The position numbers and the translations under genes were made by a program. A DNA stretch of 64,000 bases, from assembly GCF_001580915.1 (NCBI RefSeq), contig NZ_LHZQ01000217.1, positions 20,940 to 84,939 of the forward strand, written 5' to 3'. Positions 38,952 to 48,055 of the stretch are shown here, piece after piece. The notes beneath the pieces were generated by a model. That model was not told the origin of the DNA. It worked only from the letters and a program-made list of their open reading frames with translations, and ran no database searches. This stretch comes from Acetobacter tropicalis. GTDB lineage: Bacteria; Pseudomonadota; Alphaproteobacteria; Acetobacterales; Acetobacteraceae. Each line of letters begins with the position of its first letter. Positions within the stretch are counted from its first letter, which is position 1.

Positions 38952-38992
38952 AAAAAACAGAGCCTGCCACATCATGCTGGCAGGCTCTTCTC
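38952..38992 (+). terminator. Terminator after ccmB
   Basis: GAGCCTGCCA at 38960-38969 pairs with TGGCAGGCTC at 38978-38987 around an eight-base loop, followed by a short T-rich tail and preceded by a run of A. Confidence 0.85.
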
Positions 38993-39269
38993 AAAGACTG
39001 ATTAGAAAACCGACCATGGCGGACTGGCAAAACATTTTTTGAAAATACCGCCGCAAATCTGACCGTTTCCGAGGCCAACGAAGTAAAAAACTACTGGCTC
39101 AGCGGCAGACCGTTCAGCATTCGCTTCCTGATCTGACACGCGTACAGCCATTGTTTCCATGCTCCCTCCGTTGAGAGAGGAAGCATTCTTCCTTCTTTCC
39201 CCGCTTCACCCACTAGAGCGGAAGCGCAACCCTGCTCCCTCCCCACGGAAACAACCGTCCACCCCCGCG
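38993..39269. other. Intergenic region between convergent ccmB and aldo/keto reductase genes
   Basis: About 280 bases with no recognisable gene. The right part (39160-39260) is pyrimidine-rich. Nothing here suggests an RNA gene or mobile element. Confidence 0.4.
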
Positions 39270-40316
39270 TTAGGGCGCGGGGTTGGAATGCACCTGATGG
39301 ATTGCGTTGATCTTGGCTTCCAGTTCTGGAGTGATGGTCACCTCCACAGAGCCGAGGATCGTTGCAAGCTGCTGCGTGCTGGTGGCCCCGATAATGTTGG
39401 ATGTCACAAACGGGCGGGACGTAACAAACGCAACGGCAAGTTGCACAGGGTCCACCCCTTCTTCCCGCGCAAGGGCCAGATAAGCTTCAATCGCCACATC
39501 CACACCGGGTTTCTGGTAGCGTTGCCCACGGTCAAACAAGGTCGTGCGTGCACCCGCAGGCCGCGCGCCATTCAGATATTTTCCGGTCAGATAGCCTTGC
39601 GCCAGCGGAGAATAGGCCAGCAGGCTGACCCGTTCCCGCAGTGCCATTTCTGCCAGCCCGATTTCAAAGGTGCGATTGATCAGGTTGTAAGCGTTCTGGA
39701 TTGAGGCAATACGCGGCGCACCCGTTCTGGAACATGCGAGATATTCAGACACGCCCCATGCGGTCTCGTTCGAGACCCCTACGTGGCGGATTTTCCCTTC
39801 CGTCACCAGATCGCCCAGAACGCCCAATGTTTCTTCAATCGGCACCTCATCCGCATCCGCCAGAGATGTAAACGTGGTGCCTCCTTCTCCAAACAACCCG
39901 ATCTTCCGGTCTGGCCAGTGCAGTTGATACAGATCCAGATAGTCCGTGTTCAAACGCCGCAAAGATCCTTCCAGCGCGTACCGGATCTGCCGTGGTGTCA
40001 GGCGCGTTTCTTCCCCACCGGGCCGAAACCACGGTTGGGTGCCCCGTCCCACCGCCTTGCTGGCAAGGATAATCTTGTCCCGATTACCGCGTGCCTTCAG
40101 CCAGCTGCCGATAATGGTTTCCGTAGAGCCCTGCGTTTCAGCGCGGGGCGGAATGGAATAAAATTCTGCCGTATCAATAAAATTGATGCCATGCGCCAGC
40201 GCCATATCAAGCTGGGCATGCCCTTCGGCTTCGGTGTTCTGCTGGCCGAAGGTCATGGTGCCAAGGCACAGTTCACTCACCATAATGCCAGTACGGCCCA
40301 GTTCTCGTTGCTTCAT
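39270..40316 (-). CDS. Aldo/keto reductase (Tas-like)
   Basis: 348-residue NADP-dependent TIM-barrel oxidoreductase. The catalytic tetrad is recognisable: Asp in FIDTAEFY with the following Tyr, Lys in IILASKAVG and His in LYQLHWPD. The opening MKQRELGRTGIMVSELCLGTMTFGQQN and the long loop with HWPDRKIGLFGEGG resemble E. coli Tas. The C-terminal NADP-binding segment is TSNIIGATSTQQL. It reduces aldehydes or ketones; substrate unknown. A stand-alone gene with no operon partner. Confidence 0.9.
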   Translation of the reverse strand: MKQRELGRTGIMVSELCLGTMTFGQQNTEAEGHAQLDMALAHGINFIDTAEFYSIPPRAETQGSTETIIGSWLKARGNRDKIILASKAVGRGTQPWFRPGGEETRLTPRQIRYALEGSLRRLNTDYLDLYQLHWPDRKIGLFGEGGTTFTSLADADEVPIEETLGVLGDLVTEGKIRHVGVSNETAWGVSEYLACSRTGAPRIASIQNAYNLINRTFEIGLAEMALRERVSLLAYSPLAQGYLTGKYLNGARPAGARTTLFDRGQRYQKPGVDVAIEAYLALAREEGVDPVQLAVAFVTSRPFVTSNIIGATSTQQLATILGSVEVTITPELEAKINAIHQVHSNPAP

Positions 40317-40500
40317 GCGGACATCACCTGAGAGAAAAACAGACTAAGGACGGGAACCACCATCAGCCCCGCCACTTCCCTGTTGTTGCGACTAATCACG
40401 CAAAGAGCAAGGCTTTGACCTATTTTACGTTTTTATACAGTTATTGAGCACCCTCAAAAACTCTCTGCAACAGGACGTAAGCATGGGAAGTCCAATCCAG
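40317..40500. promoter_or_regulatory. Upstream region of the aldo/keto reductase gene
   Basis: About 180 bases between a minus-strand terminator and the reductase start; A/T-rich at 40390-40450, so the promoter is likely there. No specific operator is recognised. Confidence 0.35.
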
Positions 40501-40531
40501 AAAAAAGGGATACCTCTTTAACAGGTATCCC
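40501..40531 (-). terminator. Minus-strand terminator downstream of the YfdX gene
   Basis: GGGATACCT at 40507-40515 and AGGTATCCC at 40523-40531 form a nine-pair stem; six A at 40501-40506 give a U run on the minus-strand transcript. It lies about 265 bases beyond the YfdX stop. Confidence 0.88.
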
Positions 40532-40796
40532 CTTGCTTTCCTGATAATCTCGCCCGGCACTGTCATGCCAGATGACGCGGATGGCTGTTTGACAAGCCCG
40601 TCAGATGGGTCTCATGAGGCCTTTCGAGACTGAAAGCGTTGGATTTTTGTCTCGGCAGTCTGACGTCTCGCCGTCCAATCCGTCTTGTCTGCCTCAAAAA
40701 CCCTTCGCAGCCCGCAATGACGGACTTTCAACCAGCGGCCGACCAAACGGCGCTCATGCCTTCAGAGGCGCAAGCACCACACTGGAGTCCCGTCCC
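40532..40796 (-). other. Long 3' region of the YfdX transcript without a gene
   Basis: 265 bases between the YfdX stop and its terminator. No open frame with recognisable content. Because it precedes a clean intrinsic terminator it could hold a 3'-derived small RNA, which is inference only. Confidence 0.35.
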
Positions 40797-41552
40797 TTAT
40801 TTGGAAGAAGCGGTCGGCGCGCCTGCGGACTGCTGGCCAGCCCCCTGAATATCAACCGACGCGTAACGCACAGCGTTCTCGGCATCGCGCAGAGCTTCAC
40901 TGGCCTTGTACGGGTTACTTTTGATGAACTTTGCAGCCTGCGCCACATCTTTCCGGGTCTGCTCCAGCGGAACAGCGGCAATGATATAATCCGCATCCAC
41001 GCTAGAGACACGCAACACTTCAGAAGCCCGAGCCGTGTTGCCCGCCTTCAGATGCCGGTTAGCCGCTGCCAGCGCAGCAGATTTTTCCGGGGTGGGTTCA
41101 ACCGTTTCATCCAGCACCAGTTCGCCATCGATCGGCAGCCATGCCACCTGCTTGCCGGTAGAAGCCAAAGGCCGGGGCGGTTGCTGACGCGTTTTGGTGG
41201 GCATCAGTTCGTCTTCCGCTTTCTGGAAGGCCGTATTATCCGCCTTGGCAGTTTCCAGAGCGGCCTGAGCACTGGCGATCAGTTTCTTGGCTGTGTCCAG
41301 ATCACCATCATAAATGGCCTGCCGTGCCAGACTCAATTCTTCAAATGCGGTGTTACCGTCCACGGACAACCGGCCAAAATCCTGCGCTGCCAGATTGGCA
41401 AGCTGGGCGTTGGCTGGTGAAGGTGCTGCCGGCGCACCAGAAGAGGCTGCCGCCGCCGCAACAGTTGTGGCCTGTGCGGCTGTCTGCGCCATGGCGGGCA
41501 TAGCCACACCTGATGCCAACAGGGTGGCCAACACTATGCTGGATGATTTCAC
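40797..41552 (-). CDS. YfdX family periplasmic protein
   Basis: 251 residues from the GTG at 41552, chosen because AAGGGAGA lies about seven bases upstream and the signal peptide (SSSIVLATLLASGVAMPAMAQ) starts right after it. The mature part has an Ala-rich linker, then the YfdX helical domain: FGRLSVDGNTAFEELSLARQAIYDGDLDTAKKLIASAQAAL and DADYIIAAVPLEQTRKDVAQAAKFIKSN. YfdX of E. coli belongs to an acid-stress regulon and has been described as chaperone-like; acid tolerance would suit this organism, but that is inference. Its neighbours differ from the oxalate genes seen in E. coli. Confidence 0.88.
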   Translation of the reverse strand: MKSSSIVLATLLASGVAMPAMAQTAAQATTVAAAAASSGAPAAPSPANAQLANLAAQDFGRLSVDGNTAFEELSLARQAIYDGDLDTAKKLIASAQAALETAKADNTAFQKAEDELMPTKTRQQPPRPLASTGKQVAWLPIDGELVLDETVEPTPEKSAALAAANRHLKAGNTARASEVLRVSSVDADYIIAAVPLEQTRKDVAQAAKFIKSNPYKASEALRDAENAVRYASVDIQGAGQQSAGAPTASSK

Positions 41553-41682
41553 GATCCGTCTCCCTTGAACATTCCCACGCATCAAATGCGGGTAATGTTG
41601 TGCAGGAAGCGCTCAGCGCAAAGACAGGCGCGCACAAGGCAGGGCTGACCATGGGGCAGGCCCGTGCCAGATAAAGAAAAAA

Positions 41683-41717
41683 TCAAACTGGCACAGGAGG
41701 TTAAGTCCTCCTGTGCC
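41683..41717 (-). terminator. Terminator of the decarboxylase gene
   Basis: GGCACAGGAGG at 41690-41700 pairs with CCTCCTGTGCC at 41707-41717; on the minus strand a T-rich run follows the stem. It lies right after the decarboxylase stop. Confidence 0.9.
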
Positions 41718-41733
41718 TGCTAAACATACCAGA

Positions 41734-42864
41734 TCAGATATAATGCTCGGTCAGCGGCTTGAAGCCATTGAACCGGGTGGAGCAATAAGTGGACACATAG
41801 GCGCCGGTAGCAAGCAGGTCCACCTGCTCACCAGCCGTCAGCCCCAAAGGCAGTTCGTAAGCTGTCTTTTCATACATGATATCCGCACCATCACAGGTTG
41901 GGCCTGCAATTGCTACGGGGCCGGTCGGGGTGCCATCGCGTTCCGTGCGAATAGCGTAGCGAATGGATTCGCCTTCCGTTTCAGCCAATCCACCAAAGCG
42001 GCCGATGTCCAGATACACCCAGCGCGGTCCATCTTCCCGCCCGCGACGGCTGACCAGCACAACTTCGGACCGGACAACCCCGGCTTCACCCACAATAAAG
42101 CGACCCGGTTCCACCAGCATTTCCGGCAGCGCGTTGCCGAAGTGCTCGGTCATGGCGTGGCTGATGGCCATGGCAAAGTGATCAATACTCGGCACTTCAT
42201 CCCGATACCGGACGGGGAACCCCCCACCCAGATTGACCATGCGCAGGTCAAGCCCGGCGACACTCAGATCAGTGAACAGAGCGGCCACACGAGAAATGGC
42301 AACCTCGTAGGCGTCAGCAGAAAGCTGCTGGCTGCCCACATGGAAGGAAAGACCATACGGGTCCAACCCCATATCCCGCGCTTTGAGCATCAGATCACGC
42401 GCGGAGTCCAGCGTGGTGCCGAACTTGCGGGAAAGCGGCCATTCCGCGCCGTCATTATCCACCAGCAGGCGGCAATAGACGCGGGCACCCGGTGCATGTT
42501 CGGCCAGCTTTTCAAGCTCTTCCTGGCAGTCGAACACGAACATCCGCACACCGGCTGCATAAGCGGCGCGAATGGCGGAGACTTTCTTCACCGTGTTGCC
42601 AAAAGAAATGGCGTCCGGTTCCGCTCCGGCTTCCAGGCACAGAGAAACTTCTTCCCAGGATGCGGCGTCAAAGCAGGAGCCCAGGCCAACCAACCGGTTA
42701 AGGATGGGCATGGCAGGATTCGCCTTGACCGCATAATAAATGCGCGCCTGTGGCAGGGCGGTGTTCAGGGCATGGTAACGCGCTTCAACCTGATCGACAT
42801 CGACCACGAGGCAAGGCGTTGCCGGCTTTTGTTCGGCGATAAAACGGGCAATTTTGGGAGTCAT
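41734..42864 (-). CDS. Group III PLP ornithine/lysine-type decarboxylase
   Basis: 376 residues from the ATG at 42864; in-frame ATG codons lie slightly upstream. Alanine-racemase-fold decarboxylase making putrescine or cadaverine. The PLP lysine is Lys47 in YYAVKANP. HVGSQ, NLGGGFPVRY and the phosphate/carboxylate site PEMLVEPGRFIVGEAG follow, and the catalytic cysteine is in GPTCDGADIMY. The match to bacterial ornithine/lysine decarboxylases of the eukaryote-like type is good; which substrate is preferred cannot be told by eye. It is monocistronic, with its own terminator. Confidence 0.9.
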   Translation of the reverse strand: MTPKIARFIAEQKPATPCLVVDVDQVEARYHALNTALPQARIYYAVKANPAMPILNRLVGLGSCFDAASWEEVSLCLEAGAEPDAISFGNTVKKVSAIRAAYAAGVRMFVFDCQEELEKLAEHAPGARVYCRLLVDNDGAEWPLSRKFGTTLDSARDLMLKARDMGLDPYGLSFHVGSQQLSADAYEVAISRVAALFTDLSVAGLDLRMVNLGGGFPVRYRDEVPSIDHFAMAISHAMTEHFGNALPEMLVEPGRFIVGEAGVVRSEVVLVSRRGREDGPRWVYLDIGRFGGLAETEGESIRYAIRTERDGTPTGPVAIAGPTCDGADIMYEKTAYELPLGLTAGEQVDLLATGAYVSTYCSTRFNGFKPLTEHYI

Positions 42865-43313
42865 CCCACCCATTCCCCCAATATAAGGCTCTTGCTGCGT
42901 GTTCCATGCAGGAAGAGGAGTTGCGAAACGGTCTAACGGACCAGCGACCAAAGGCGAACCGTCCAGAAATGAGGCGGTCCCGATTGCCAGAACGCTTGAC
43001 GTCGTTGCGTAACCTCAGAGGGCCAGTGGCACGTGCGTTGCTGCGTAGGGGCGTGCATATGAGGCCAAACCGCCACAAGTGCAAGACAAAAATGGAAGGT
43101 TTTCAAAAAAACATGGCATGACAGAAATACCCTCGGTAAAACCACCACTCACTTCGGTTTCTTCACGTTGTTTTTCCTGCTTGTTCGGGAACACCGCCGC
43201 TGCCGTGAAGGGAACCGCCCGTAACTTTTGGCCTTGTTCGTTCGCGCTCCTGGTCACTCGCGGTTCAACCTCTGGCCCCAAGCCACACGACAAAGAAGGA
43301 TGTTTGACGCACG
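42865..43313. other. Long divergent leader region between decarboxylase and YihY genes
   Basis: About 450 bases between two divergent genes. Both promoters must be here. A run of A with AAGACAAAAATGG at about 43082-43095 is the most A/T-rich stretch. Several short frames are open but none looks like protein. The size is larger than needed for two promoters and could include a leader RNA for the polyamine gene, which I cannot fold reliably by eye. Confidence 0.35.
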
Positions 43314-44300
43314 ATGCAGGTTCTCTGTGATTCCGCCGCACCGTCGCCTGCTGAGCACCAGCCTCTGGAAAACCAGAATCCGGATGTGGAGAAAACTGGC
43401 CGGACATTCCGCAGCCCCTCAGACCTCGGCCGTGCGGACTGGAAGACCATTTTCATCCAGACTGCCAAGAGCCTCATTTCCGGCCCCACAACGTTGGTGG
43501 CCGCAGGCTGCGCCTTCTATACCACCCTCTCCCTGTTTCCGGCCATCAGTTCCCTGATTTCCATCTACGGGCTGGCGTTTGATGTGCAGACCGTCACGCC
43601 ACAGCTTGAAGTGCTGCGCAGCCTGCTGCCGCCTAGCGCCTACAGCCTGATCTATGACCGTATCCAGACCCTGGTGGCCGAGCCGCACAGCTCTCTTACC
43701 TTCAATCTTGTCATCTCGCTGAGCGTGGCACTCTGGTCTGCCTCGGCCGCCACACGGTCCATTCTGGCGGCGCTGAACATTGCCTATAACAGCAAGGAAA
43801 GCCGCAGCTTCATCGTGTTCCAGATCACGGCACTGAGCATGACGCTCTCCGCAGTGCTGGGCGCGGCTCTTACCCTGGCTCTTATGGTGGCGCTGCCTCT
43901 ATTCCTGAACCTGCCAGCGTGGCTGCACATCCCCACTCCGCCCGGCTCCCTTGAATTTGCGGCCAGATGGAGCGGGCCGCTTATCATGTTCACCTTCCAG
44001 ATTCTGGCAACATCGGTGCTCTACCGCTTTGGCCCGGACCGTCACCACCCTGCTTTGTGGCGGTGGGTTCTGCCGGGGGCACTGTTCGCCACACTCACAT
44101 GGATCATCAGCGCCTCAGGCTTTTCCTATTATGTAGCCCACATTGCCAGCTACAACGCCACCTACGGACCTCTGGGGGCAGTGATCGCCATCATGATGTG
44201 GTTCTTTGTCAGCGCCTGGGTGATTCTGATGGGTGCGGAACTGAACGCGGAAATGGAAAGCTACGCACGCGGCGAACGCCGCAAACCCGTTCACCTCTGA
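43314..44300 (+). CDS. YihY/BrkB family inner-membrane protein
   Basis: 328 residues with about six membrane helices. Conserved segments: GPTTLVAAGCAFYTTLSLFPAISSLISIYGL, the SLALWSASAATRSILAALNIAYNSKESRSF region, VLYRFGPDRHHPALWRWVLPGALFATLTWII and YGPLGAVIAIMMWFFVSAWVILMGAELNAE. The last is the BrkB hallmark. The family was once called ribonuclease BN in error; its true function is unresolved. A polar N-terminus of about 40 residues is extra. Monocistronic. Confidence 0.92.
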   Translation: MQVLCDSAAPSPAEHQPLENQNPDVEKTGRTFRSPSDLGRADWKTIFIQTAKSLISGPTTLVAAGCAFYTTLSLFPAISSLISIYGLAFDVQTVTPQLEVLRSLLPPSAYSLIYDRIQTLVAEPHSSLTFNLVISLSVALWSASAATRSILAALNIAYNSKESRSFIVFQITALSMTLSAVLGAALTLALMVALPLFLNLPAWLHIPTPPGSLEFAARWSGPLIMFTFQILATSVLYRFGPDRHHPALWRWVLPGALFATLTWIISASGFSYYVAHIASYNATYGPLGAVIAIMMWFFVSAWVILMGAELNAEMESYARGERRKPVHL

Positions 44301-44741
44301 TACACATAATCAGGGGCTGAACGAACATCCGTCGGACAGTACAGGCATAGGGCGGGAAAAGACGGAAAGAAGAGCACGCAGCAGGAGGCCAACCGCACTA
44401 AGCGCCTCAAGGGCAAACAGCCGCCCCCTTGCATGACTTGATAGAGGCGACACTCAATAACGCCGCACTTCCGTCTGCTGAGCATTCAGCGAGGCTGAAA
44501 AACCAGCCGAAAAATCTGATTGAAGCCACGACAGACGCACGTCCAACAGGCAGGTCGGGCCAATATCTACATGGCCAACCTTCTCGGATTTTCGGTCTGA
44601 TGGCCTCGCCACGGGCTTTCAGCGTGCCTTTGCAGGCTCAAAAAGACCCCACAGAAGCCTTTAATGGACGACTTCATGAGCCGCCCTTAACGTCTACAAG
44701 CCTGCCAGAACATGCTGACAGACTTTATTAAGACGGAAATT
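44301..44741. other. Intergenic region with a possible transposase scrap
   Basis: 440 bases between convergent YihY and RlpA genes. A plus-strand frame at about 44640-44731 ends TEAFNGRLHEPPLTSTSLPEHADRLY. This recalls the C-terminal IEAFNGRLRxExL...SLxxA segment of IS3-type transposases, but it lacks everything before that and I see no inverted repeats. If real it is a small decayed fragment; otherwise the stretch is empty. Confidence 0.3.
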
Positions 44742-45341
44742 TTATGAGCGTTTTGCGCGCCGGATCGGGCGCACGGTATGCCCCTGCGCGGCCTCAAACT
44801 GCATAACGGAAGAGGATTCGATGGATTCGGACCCATCCTGTGGCGCAGACGCAACTTCAATCGGCGCAGGCTCGATCTTCACGTGCGCAACGCCAGACCC
44901 AAGCATGCCAATTTTGGCTGCCGCAGCCTGCGAGAGATCAATGATACGGCCCCGACTATACGGCCCACGATCATTGACCGTGACCACAACCGAACGGCCT
45001 GTGTCTTCTGACGTCACCAGCAGCTTGCTGCCCAGTGGCGCGGTAGGATGGGCCGCAGTCAGGCTCGCTTTATTGAAAAGACTGCCAGAGGATGTGCGCC
45101 GATGGCTGAAACGACCACCGTACCAGCTTGCCATGCCCTTCTGCAAAGCGTGATGACCCTTGCCCATGGCGGGGTTGGAAAACGTGGGGTCTTTCTGCTC
45201 GCGCGCTGCAAGAGCACGCTGCACAGAATCGGCCCACGCTGTGCCACTTTGCCCGCTATCCTCTGCTCGTGCAGAAGAAGCAGACCCCATGGAGGCCATA
45301 ACAAACACACTTCCAAGAAGTGCCCGGCGTAGGGCTGACAT
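44742..45341 (-). CDS. RlpA-like septal ring lytic transglycosylase/lipoprotein-family protein
   Basis: 199 residues from the ATG at 45341; upstream in-frame starts exist. Signal peptide LRRALLGSVFVMASMGSASSARA, a polar linker, then the double-psi beta-barrel (about 70-160): GMASWYGGRFSHRRTSSGSLFN, LTAAHPTAPLGSKLLVTSEDTGRSVVVTVNDRGPYSRGRIIDLSQAAAAKIGM. That is the RlpA signature; RlpA cleaves stripped glycan strands at the septum. There is no lipobox and no SPOR domain, so it may be soluble in the periplasm. Confidence 0.88.
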   Translation of the reverse strand: MSALRRALLGSVFVMASMGSASSARAEDSGQSGTAWADSVQRALAAREQKDPTFSNPAMGKGHHALQKGMASWYGGRFSHRRTSSGSLFNKASLTAAHPTAPLGSKLLVTSEDTGRSVVVTVNDRGPYSRGRIIDLSQAAAAKIGMLGSGVAHVKIEPAPIEVASAPQDGSESIESSSVMQFEAAQGHTVRPIRRAKRS

Positions 45342-45642
45342 CCGCTTGTTCACTCCATCACCCATTAAAACTGGTTGAATAAAGCCGTTGCATGCCTGAA
45401 AAAGCAACCAGTTTCTGCCCCGGCCCCTTTTACAGGCTCCCCTTTCATGGCGGAGGCTCATGGCGAAAAAGAGGCAGATACAGCGCGTTTTTGTGTTGAC
45501 CTCGCATTCCGGCCGCTGGCCTCACACCCCGCGGCAAATGGCTGGAACAGACCGCCCGGAACAGGTTTTTCCTGAATTTTCCGCCGCATACCAATCTCTT
45601 CTCTTGGATGCAGCGTGGCATCGTGCTACGGCCCGATGCACT

Positions 45643-46098
45643 ATGGAAAGACCTCTTATTGCTGTGCTGAACGGCCCCAATCTCAACATGCTCGGCCAGC
45701 GTCAGCCCGAAATTTACGGCAGCGCCACCCTTGATGATGTGGAGCAGATCTGTATCCAGGCCGCCGACAAGCTGGATCTGGCCATTGATTTCCGCCAGAC
45801 CAACATAGAAGGTGAGCTGATCTCCTGGGTGCAGGATTGCCGTAAACGGGCGCGTGGCATCATCATCAACCCCGCAGGTTACAGCCATACGTCGGTTGCC
45901 CTGCTGGATGCGCTTCTGGCTACGGACCTGCCGGTAATTGAGGTCCATATCTCCAATATTCACCGCCGCGAGCCATTCCGCCACATGTCCTATGTCTCCC
46001 GCGCCGCCGTTGGCGTTATCTGCGGGCTAGGCGTGACAGGGTATTCTCTGGCATTGCAGGCAATGACCGATCTTATTCTACATGAGGATGACCAATGA
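45643..46098 (+). CDS. aroQ: Type II 3-dehydroquinate dehydratase
   Basis: 151 residues from the ATG at 45643; the upstream open frame is not conserved. Shikimate pathway enzyme. VLNGPNLNMLGQRQPEIYGSATLDD contains the catalytic Tyr and Arg region, then FRQTNIEGELISWVQDC, IIINPAGYSHTSVALLDAL and IEVHISNIHRREPFRHMSYVS with the catalytic His. The stop overlaps accB (ATGA), and aroQ-accB-accC is an arrangement common in alphaproteobacteria and other groups. Confidence 0.95.
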   Translation: MERPLIAVLNGPNLNMLGQRQPEIYGSATLDDVEQICIQAADKLDLAIDFRQTNIEGELISWVQDCRKRARGIIINPAGYSHTSVALLDALLATDLPVIEVHISNIHRREPFRHMSYVSRAAVGVICGLGVTGYSLALQAMTDLILHEDDQ

Positions 46099-46556
46099 GC
46101 GGATTGCTCGTGGATGCAGATGCCATTCGGGCATTGGCTGAAATTCTGACCGACACCGGCCTGACGGAAATCGAAATTGCGGAGAAAGACAGCCGCATTC
46201 GTGTGGCCCGTGCTCCTGCTTCCGTGCAGGCCGTGGCTCCGGCCCCTGTTGCTGCTCCGGCTCCGGTAGCGGCCCCTGCGGTGGCGCCGGTTCCCGCTGC
46301 TCCGGCAGACCTCTCCCGCCATCCGGGTGCGGTTAACAGCCCCATGGTTGGCGTGGCGTATCTCACGCCTGATCCGTCCTCCCCTCCGTTTGTGAGCGAA
46401 GGCCAGATTGTCAGCGCCGGGCAGACCCTGATGCTGATTGAAGCCATGAAAACCTTCAACCAGATCAAGGCTCCCAAGGCTGGCACGGTTAAGACGCTGC
46501 TGGTGGCCTCGGGCGATCCGGTAGAATTCGGCCAGCCGCTTGCCATCATCGAGTGA
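46095..46556 (+). CDS. accB: Biotin carboxyl carrier protein of acetyl-CoA carboxylase
   Basis: 153 residues. The N-terminal helix region (1-40) leads to an Ala/Pro/Val-rich mobile linker (about 41-72) and the biotinyl domain with [13 protein letters not shown]; the biotin-accepting lysine is Lys119. [23 protein letters not shown] carries the usual thumb loop. It works with AccC, encoded directly after it, to carry CO2 for fatty acid synthesis. Confidence 0.96.
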   Translation: MSGLLVDADAIRALAEILTDTGLTEIEIAEKDSRIRVARAPASVQAVAPAPVAAPAPVAAPAVAPVPAAPADLSRHPGAVNSPMVGVAYLTPDPSSPPFVSEGQIVSAGQTLMLIEAMKTFNQIKAPKAGTVKTLLVASGDPVEFGQPLAIIE

Positions 46557-47899
46557 TGTTTTCAAAAATCCTCATCGCCAACCGCGGCGAGATTGCCCTT
46601 CGTATCCTGCGCGCCTGCCGGGAACTTGGCATCAAGACCGTAGCGGTTCACTCCACTGCGGATGAAGACGCCATGCACGTGCGCTTGGCGGATGAAGCCG
46701 TGTGTATCGGGCCTGCTGCGTCACGCGACTCCTATCTGAACGTGGCGGCCATTCTGGCTGCGGCCACCATAACCGGGGCGGAAGCCATTCATCCCGGTTA
46801 CGGCTTTCTGTCCGAAAACGCGGATTTTGCCGAAACGGTGGAAGCCCACGGCCTGACCTTTATCGGGCCAACGGCTGACCATATCCGCATGATGGGCGAC
46901 AAGATCACCGCCAAAACCACCATGGAAGCCCTTGGCGTTCCGCTGGTGCCGGGTTCTGACGGTGAACTGAAAAGCCTTGAAGAAGCCCGCGCGGTTGCAG
47001 AAAAAGTTGGCTACCCCGTTCTGATCAAGGCGACGGCTGGCGGTGGCGGACGCGGCATGAAAGTGGCGCAGAGCGCAAGCGAACTGGAAGAAGCCTGGAG
47101 CGTAGCCCGCACGGAAGCCCGCACGGCTTTTGGCAATGATGCCGTTTATCTGGAAAAATATCTGGATAAGCCGCGCCATATCGAACTCCAGATTCTGGCC
47201 GACAACCACGGAAACGTGGTGCATTTTGGTGAGCGTGACTGCTCCCTGCAACGCCGCCACCAGAAACTGCTGGAAGAAGCTGGCTCACCCGTTCTGTCTG
47301 CTGAACAGCGTGACGCCATTGGCCGCACCGCTACGGATGCTCTGGCCAAGATGGGCTACCGGAACGCAGGCACGCTGGAGTTCCTGTATCAGGACGGCCA
47401 GTTCTGCTTTATCGAGATGAACACCCGCCTGCAGGTTGAGCATCCGGTTACGGAAATGGTGTGTGATGTTGATCTGGTGCGCGAACAGATCCGCATCGCA
47501 GCAGGGGAAGAGCTGGGTTATACCCAGCCTGACATCTCCTTCTCCGGCCATGCCATTGAATGCCGCATCAACGCGGAAGACCCGGATACCTTTGCCCCCT
47601 GCCCCGGCACGGTGGCGGTATATCATCCCCCCGGCGGCCTTGGTGTGCGCGTGGATAGTGCCCTGTACACCGGATACCGGGTGCCGCCTTACTATGACAG
47701 CATGATCGCCAAGGTGATTGTGCATGCCCCGACTCGGGCGCAGGCCATTGCCCGCATGCACCGGGCGCTGGACGAATTTGTGGTGGAAGGCATCAAGACC
47801 GTCATTCCGCTGCACCGCCGTATTCTGGCGGACCCTGAATTCCAGAAGGGTGAGTACACCATTCACTGGCTGGAACAGTTCACCAGCCGCCCGCACTGA
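46556..47899 (+). CDS. accC: Biotin carboxylase subunit of acetyl-CoA carboxylase
   Basis: 447 residues from the ATG at 46556, which shares one base with the accB stop; a GTG one codon upstream is also possible. ATP-grasp enzyme carboxylating biotin on AccB. Seen: [46 protein letters not shown], the glycine-rich lid [35 protein letters not shown] and [18 protein letters not shown]. Ends at a strong terminator. Confidence 0.97.
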   Translation: MFSKILIANRGEIALRILRACRELGIKTVAVHSTADEDAMHVRLADEAVCIGPAASRDSYLNVAAILAAATITGAEAIHPGYGFLSENADFAETVEAHGLTFIGPTADHIRMMGDKITAKTTMEALGVPLVPGSDGELKSLEEARAVAEKVGYPVLIKATAGGGGRGMKVAQSASELEEAWSVARTEARTAFGNDAVYLEKYLDKPRHIELQILADNHGNVVHFGERDCSLQRRHQKLLEEAGSPVLSAEQRDAIGRTATDALAKMGYRNAGTLEFLYQDGQFCFIEMNTRLQVEHPVTEMVCDVDLVREQIRIAAGEELGYTQPDISFSGHAIECRINAEDPDTFAPCPGTVAVYHPPGGLGVRVDSALYTGYRVPPYYDSMIAKVIVHAPTRAQAIARMHRALDEFVVEGIKTVIPLHRRILADPEFQKGEYTIHWLEQFTSRPH

Positions 47900-47914
47900 C
47901 CTCTACGTGCGACC

Positions 47915-47952
47915 AGAAAAACCCGGCTTTCGGAAGGAAGCCGGGTTTTTTG
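47915..47952. terminator. Terminator of the aroQ-accB-accC operon
   Basis: AAAAACCCGGCTT and AAGCCGGGTTTTTT form a long stem around CGGAAGG, with a T run on the plus strand. Confidence 0.95.
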
Positions 47953-48055
47953 TGGTCACTCCTCCGTGATGCCCGGTTGACGCTTTCTCTGGTGCAGGTT
48001 TGCCTTCTGCCGCGTGCGGCATCTGGCTGCACAGTGCATGAGAGAAAGCAAACAC

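Noticed and set aside
44429..44731. 100-codon plus-strand gene
   Set aside because: Only its last 25 codons resemble a transposase end; the rest looks random, so I record at most a scrap and not a gene.
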